From Candidatus Coprenecus stercorigallinarum (GTDB lineage: Bacteria > Bacteroidota > Bacteroidia > Bacteroidales > UBA932), in NCBI GenBank assembly GCA_018711305.1, contig DVIL01000034.1, forward strand, positions 1 to 64,000: a DNA stretch of 64,000 bases. The letters are read 5' to 3'. Of this stretch, positions 61,138 through 64,000 are shown piece by piece. The notes beneath the pieces were generated by a model that was not told where the DNA came from, searched no databases, and was given only the letters and a program-made list of their open reading frames with translations. Positions within the stretch are counted from its first letter, which is position 1. The number at the start of each line of letters is the position of its first letter. The position numbers were made by a program, and so were the translations under genes.

Positions 61138-62154
61138 ATGAAAAGAGACATTAAAGACCAGATTTTAGCAGTAGTTTACGGAGGTTTCACATCAGAGTAC
61201 CACATCTCTATCCAAAGCGGTGAATCCGTGGCCGGATGGCTGCGCAACGCCGGACGCAGGGTCTACGGGATACTCATCAGCCGTGACGGATGGTGGGTCG
61301 TCATCCCTGGAGGAGAGAACGGGCAGGAGACCCGCATTCCAGTGAACAAGAATGATTTCTCGGCCGAAATCAACGGGGAGCACGTCCTCTTCGACAAGGT
61401 CTACATCGCCATCCACGGAGATCCGGGAGAAAACGGGAAGCTGCAGGCATATTTCGACATGATCGGCGTTCCCTACGTCGGCTGCTCCGCCGTTTGTGCC
61501 GCCATAGCTTTCGACAAATACGCCTGCAAGAGCTATCTCAGAAGCTCGGGAGTGCCCCTGTCCAAGGATATGCTGCTGCGTCTGGATGACGACTATGACC
61601 CGGACGACCTGGCCCTCGCGGTAGGCATGCCCATGTTCGTCAAGCCCTGTGACGGAGGCTCCAGTTTCGGAGTATCCAAGGTCAGGAAAGTCCAGGACCT
61701 GCCTGAGGCCATCGACAAGGCTTTCGAGGACAGCGATTCCATAATACTCGAGAAATATATCGTGGGCCGGGAAATCGACTGCGGTGTCTACGACGACGAG
61801 AACGGAGTCCATGCCCTGCCGCTTATAGAGATTATCTCGGACAACGATTTCTTCGACTACGACGCGAAATACAACGGTGCCAGCCGCGAGCTATGTCCCG
61901 CCCCCATACCCCCGCTCCAGAAAGCATTGGTGCAGGACACTGCAATGAAGATATACAGCCGGCTCGGCTGCAGGGGGCTGGTCCGCATGGATTTCATCCT
62001 CGGACTGGACGACAAGCCCTACTTCCTGGAGCTCAATCCCAACCCGGGCATGACCAGCTCCAGTCTCGTTCCGCAGATGGTACGCGAGGCCGGCATGACC
62101 ATGGAAAAGTTTATGACAGGCCTTATGGACCGCACTGACAGCCGCGAGTTATGA
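61138..62154 (+). CDS. ddl: D-alanine--D-alanine ligase
   Basis: A 338-residue ATP-grasp enzyme making D-Ala-D-Ala for peptidoglycan precursors. The N-domain starts VVYGGFTSEYHISIQSG, then AIHGDPGENGKLQAYFDMIGVPYVGCS. The ATP-grasp core has FVKPCDGGSSFGVSKV and ends in MDFILGLDDKPYFLELNPNPGMTSSS with the Mg-binding Glu and Asn. The HGDPGENG form (instead of HGxxGEDG) is common in Bacteroidota. 6 nt after the PBP gene; its stop overlaps the prmC start by 4 nt. Confidence 0.96.
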   Translation: MKRDIKDQILAVVYGGFTSEYHISIQSGESVAGWLRNAGRRVYGILISRDGWWVVIPGGENGQETRIPVNKNDFSAEINGEHVLFDKVYIAIHGDPGENGKLQAYFDMIGVPYVGCSAVCAAIAFDKYACKSYLRSSGVPLSKDMLLRLDDDYDPDDLALAVGMPMFVKPCDGGSSFGVSKVRKVQDLPEAIDKAFEDSDSIILEKYIVGREIDCGVYDDENGVHALPLIEIISDNDFFDYDAKYNGASRELCPAPIPPLQKALVQDTAMKIYSRLGCRGLVRMDFILGLDDKPYFLELNPNPGMTSSSLVPQMVREAGMTMEKFMTGLMDRTDSREL

Positions 62155-63065
62155 CCAGAAAGGAATTTGTAACCAAAGCTACGGAGAGCCTTGCCGGACA
62201 CTATTCCCCAGGTGAGGCCAAAGCTGTCTCGGTTCGGATCCTCTCGCATTTTCTCGGACTCTCCGAATACGAATACTCGGTAGAGCCGAATGTTCCCATT
62301 CCAAAACCTGATCTCGTACGCATTCAGGAAGCGCTCGACGAGCTTGCCGCCGACAGGCCGGTACAGTATGTCACCGGACAGGAGACATTCGAAGGCCATA
62401 CCTTCAATGTGTCGGAAGCCGTTCTGATACCCAGACCGGAGACTGCCCAGCTCTGCCGGATGATCATAGAGGATCTGCACTCCTCCGGAATCCGCGAGCC
62501 GAGGATACTCGATGCCGGCACCGGCTCCGGCTGCATAGCATGGACTCTCGCAGCCGCTTTCCCCAATGCCGACATATTTGCATGCGACATAGACGAAGAG
62601 GCCCTCGCGGTGGCCGGAAGCCAGAAAATCTACCTCGATGAAGGCTGCCGCCAGAAGGTCCCCTGCCCTCCTGCATTCTTCAAGGCCGACATCCTCGAAG
62701 GCCCCCCTGCCCCGGGAGACCGGTCCAGCGACCTGATGCCCAATCTTGAAGACCTCGACCTGCTGGTTTCCAACCCCCCCTACGTATGCGAGAGCGAGAA
62801 GGACTTCATGGCCCCGAATGTCCTGGACTACGAGCCGGACAAAGCCCTTTTCGTCCCCGACAACGACCCGCTAAGATTTTACAAGGCACTTGCAGGATGG
62901 GCGGAGTCAACGGTAAGGATGGGCGGGAAATGCTGGATGGAGATCAACGAGGCGTTCGGATCCCGTGTCCGCGAACTGTTCGAAAGCCGCGGCTTCAGCG
63001 ATGTGGAGATCCTTCAGGACTTTCACGGCAAAGACAGGTTTGTAACTTTCACAAAATGGTTTTAA
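62151..63065 (+). CDS. prmC: Release factor glutamine methyltransferase
   Basis: A 304-residue SAM-dependent enzyme that N5-methylates the Gln of the GGQ motif in release factors 1 and 2. An N-terminal helical domain precedes PVQYVTGQETFEGHTFNV. The methyltransferase core has ILDAGTGSGCIAWTLA (SAM loop), IFACDIDEEALAVA and LLVSNPPYVCESE with the catalytic NPPY. A slightly long insert around SSDLMPNLEDLDL precedes NPPY. 4-nt overlap with ddl. Confidence 0.95.
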   Translation: MTRKEFVTKATESLAGHYSPGEAKAVSVRILSHFLGLSEYEYSVEPNVPIPKPDLVRIQEALDELAADRPVQYVTGQETFEGHTFNVSEAVLIPRPETAQLCRMIIEDLHSSGIREPRILDAGTGSGCIAWTLAAAFPNADIFACDIDEEALAVAGSQKIYLDEGCRQKVPCPPAFFKADILEGPPAPGDRSSDLMPNLEDLDLLVSNPPYVCESEKDFMAPNVLDYEPDKALFVPDNDPLRFYKALAGWAESTVRMGGKCWMEINEAFGSRVRELFESRGFSDVEILQDFHGKDRFVTFTKWF

Positions 63066-63075
63066 TTTTGTGTAC

Positions 63076-64000
63076 ATGAGAAGACTCTGCAAGATATTGC
63101 TCTCTGCGCTGCTGCTCGCATGCACGTCCGTATCCACGTCAAGGGCCCAGACGGACACTGTCAAGGTCATGCTGCAATGGCTGCCCCAGTGTCAGTTCGC
63201 CGGAATGATAATGGCGTACAACAACGGCTTCTACAGTGATGCCGGACTTGAGGTCATATTGGGATACGGATACGAGTCATACCCCAGCACCAGGGCACTG
63301 CATGACGGAGTCGCGGACATCATTACCTCAATGCTTGTGGATGCCCTGATTGCACGGGACCTCGGCACACCGCTGGTCAACATACTCCAGACTTCGGAGA
63401 CCAGCTCCACAATGATTATCTCAAACAGACCTTTGAAAGGTCTCAAAGACCTCAACGGCAAACGTATAGGACGATGGACCAACGGCTTCTTCGAGGCAGC
63501 GATATGCTTTACCACCTACAATTCCCTCGATGTGGAATGGGTTCCTATCCTCTCCAACATCTATCCCTTCAGCGCAGGGGCCGTGGACGCCATGGTAGCC
63601 ACAGAGTACAACGAGTATTTCCAGATCCGGATGGCCGGCATAGAGGTGGGCAGGGACAACATCGTCTATCTCAGGGATGAAGGATATGATATTCCCGAAG
63701 ACGGCGTCTACACCACGGAGGAATATTACAACACCCACAGGGACGTAATAGAGCGTTTCACAGAGGCCACGCGCCGCGGCTGGGAATGGGTCCGCAGACC
63801 GGAGAATTTCGACACCACCGTCGACACCATAGTCAGCACCATGAGGGAGCTCAGGATATCGTCGAGCAGGGCCAACCAGGAACACATGCTGCGTACTGTC
63901 CTGAAACTTCAGGAAGACAGCACAGGGGCGGTTCCCTTCCACCTCGACAGATCCCGTTTTGACTTTACCGTCAGGATGCTGCAGGACAACAACCTGATTC
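63076..64000 (+). CDS. NMT1/THI5-like substrate-binding protein (truncated by window edge)
   Basis: Starts at ATG 63076, 10 nt after prmC, and is open to the window end (308 codons), so the ORF track does not list it. A signal peptide (MRRLCKILLSALLLACTSVS, with a possible lipobox at LLLAC) precedes a periplasmic binding fold of the SsuA/THI5 type: VKVMLQWLPQCQFAGMIMAYNNGFYSDAGLEV, then GVADIITSMLVDALIARDLG and LNGKRIGRWTNGFFEA. Related proteins bind thiamine pyrimidine precursors or sulfonates. In Bacteroidales the same domain is also fused to sensor or SpoIIE/kinase output domains; the missing C-terminus would decide. TAATTTTG (63063-63070) lies 5 nt before the ATG, so the mRNA may be nearly leaderless. 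Confidence 0.85.
   Translation, partial: MRRLCKILLSALLLACTSVSTSRAQTDTVKVMLQWLPQCQFAGMIMAYNNGFYSDAGLEVILGYGYESYPSTRALHDGVADIITSMLVDALIARDLGTPLVNILQTSETSSTMIISNRPLKGLKDLNGKRIGRWTNGFFEAAICFTTYNSLDVEWVPILSNIYPFSAGAVDAMVATEYNEYFQIRMAGIEVGRDNIVYLRDEGYDIPEDGVYTTEEYYNTHRDVIERFTEATRRGWEWVRRPENFDTTVDTIVSTMRELRISSSRANQEHMLRTVLKLQEDSTGAVPFHLDRSRFDFTVRMLQDNNLI

Overview
The window is chromosomal DNA of a GC-rich member of the Bacteroidales (phylum Bacteroidota). The evidence is a SusC/SusD starch-utilisation locus with GH97 and GH13 enzymes, a BACON-domain lipoprotein, many lipoproteins with Bacteroidales-type lipoboxes, a CBM20-GH77 amylomaltase, and promoters of the Bacteroidota type (TAnnTTTG at -7, TTTG at -33). 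I cannot assign a genus from the sequence alone; a Rikenellaceae/Alistipes-like or related uncultured lineage is a guess from GC content.

Layout. 1-500: 5' part of a 23S rRNA gene on the minus strand. It has its own promoter and no 16S or tRNA upstream. 802-8323: co-directional genes for a GH110 alpha-galactosidase, an OPT peptide transporter, a ZIP metal transporter, peptidase T, a YbjQ protein, an AlaX-type editing protein and a SIMPL protein. 8333-9882: a REP-associated tyrosine transposase (RAYT) flanked on each side by three 65-bp palindromic units with fixed 18-bp spacers. 9924-14757 (minus): glycosyltransferase, RhuM/Fic-like protein and UvrA paralogue. 14804-18481: GH92 mannosidase and an AAA/DUF4143 ATPase. 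18601-26873: cell-wall turnover genes (DUF4922-SpoIID fusion, AmpG-like permease, CPA2 antiporter, NamZ/DUF1343), interrupted by a 770-bp hairpin-rich intergenic island. 26870-29424: two lipoproteins. 29494-30513: second RhuM protein.

30667-44287 (minus) is a Sus-type starch locus in the order MFS sugar permease, SusC, SusD, SusE, terminator, small lipoprotein, GH97 (SusB), GH13 lipoprotein amylase, GH13 neopullulanase (SusA-like). No SusR is present. Instead a LytTR response regulator starts divergently from the permease, followed convergently by a LytS-type kinase and a small membrane protein. A CBM20-GH77 amylomaltase follows on the plus strand. Together these would bind starch at the surface, cut it, import maltooligosaccharides through SusC, degrade them in the periplasm, move small sugars across the inner membrane and disproportionate them with MalQ.

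49363-64000: a dicarboxylate symporter and two paralogous lipoproteins in a chain of 4-nt overlaps, RadA, a serine hydrolase, then (minus) topoisomerase I and an Lrp regulator. Last come PBP1A, Ddl, PrmC and a truncated NMT1/THI5-like protein that runs off the right edge.

Most notable: the RAYT flanked by six regularly phased palindromes, with a diverged pair of the same units 12 kb away; the unlinked 23S gene; a RhuM/Fic protein that appears to have lost its catalytic His by internal deletion; two further palindrome families; and several promoters whose -7 box lies only 4-9 nt from the start codon, suggesting leaderless mRNAs.
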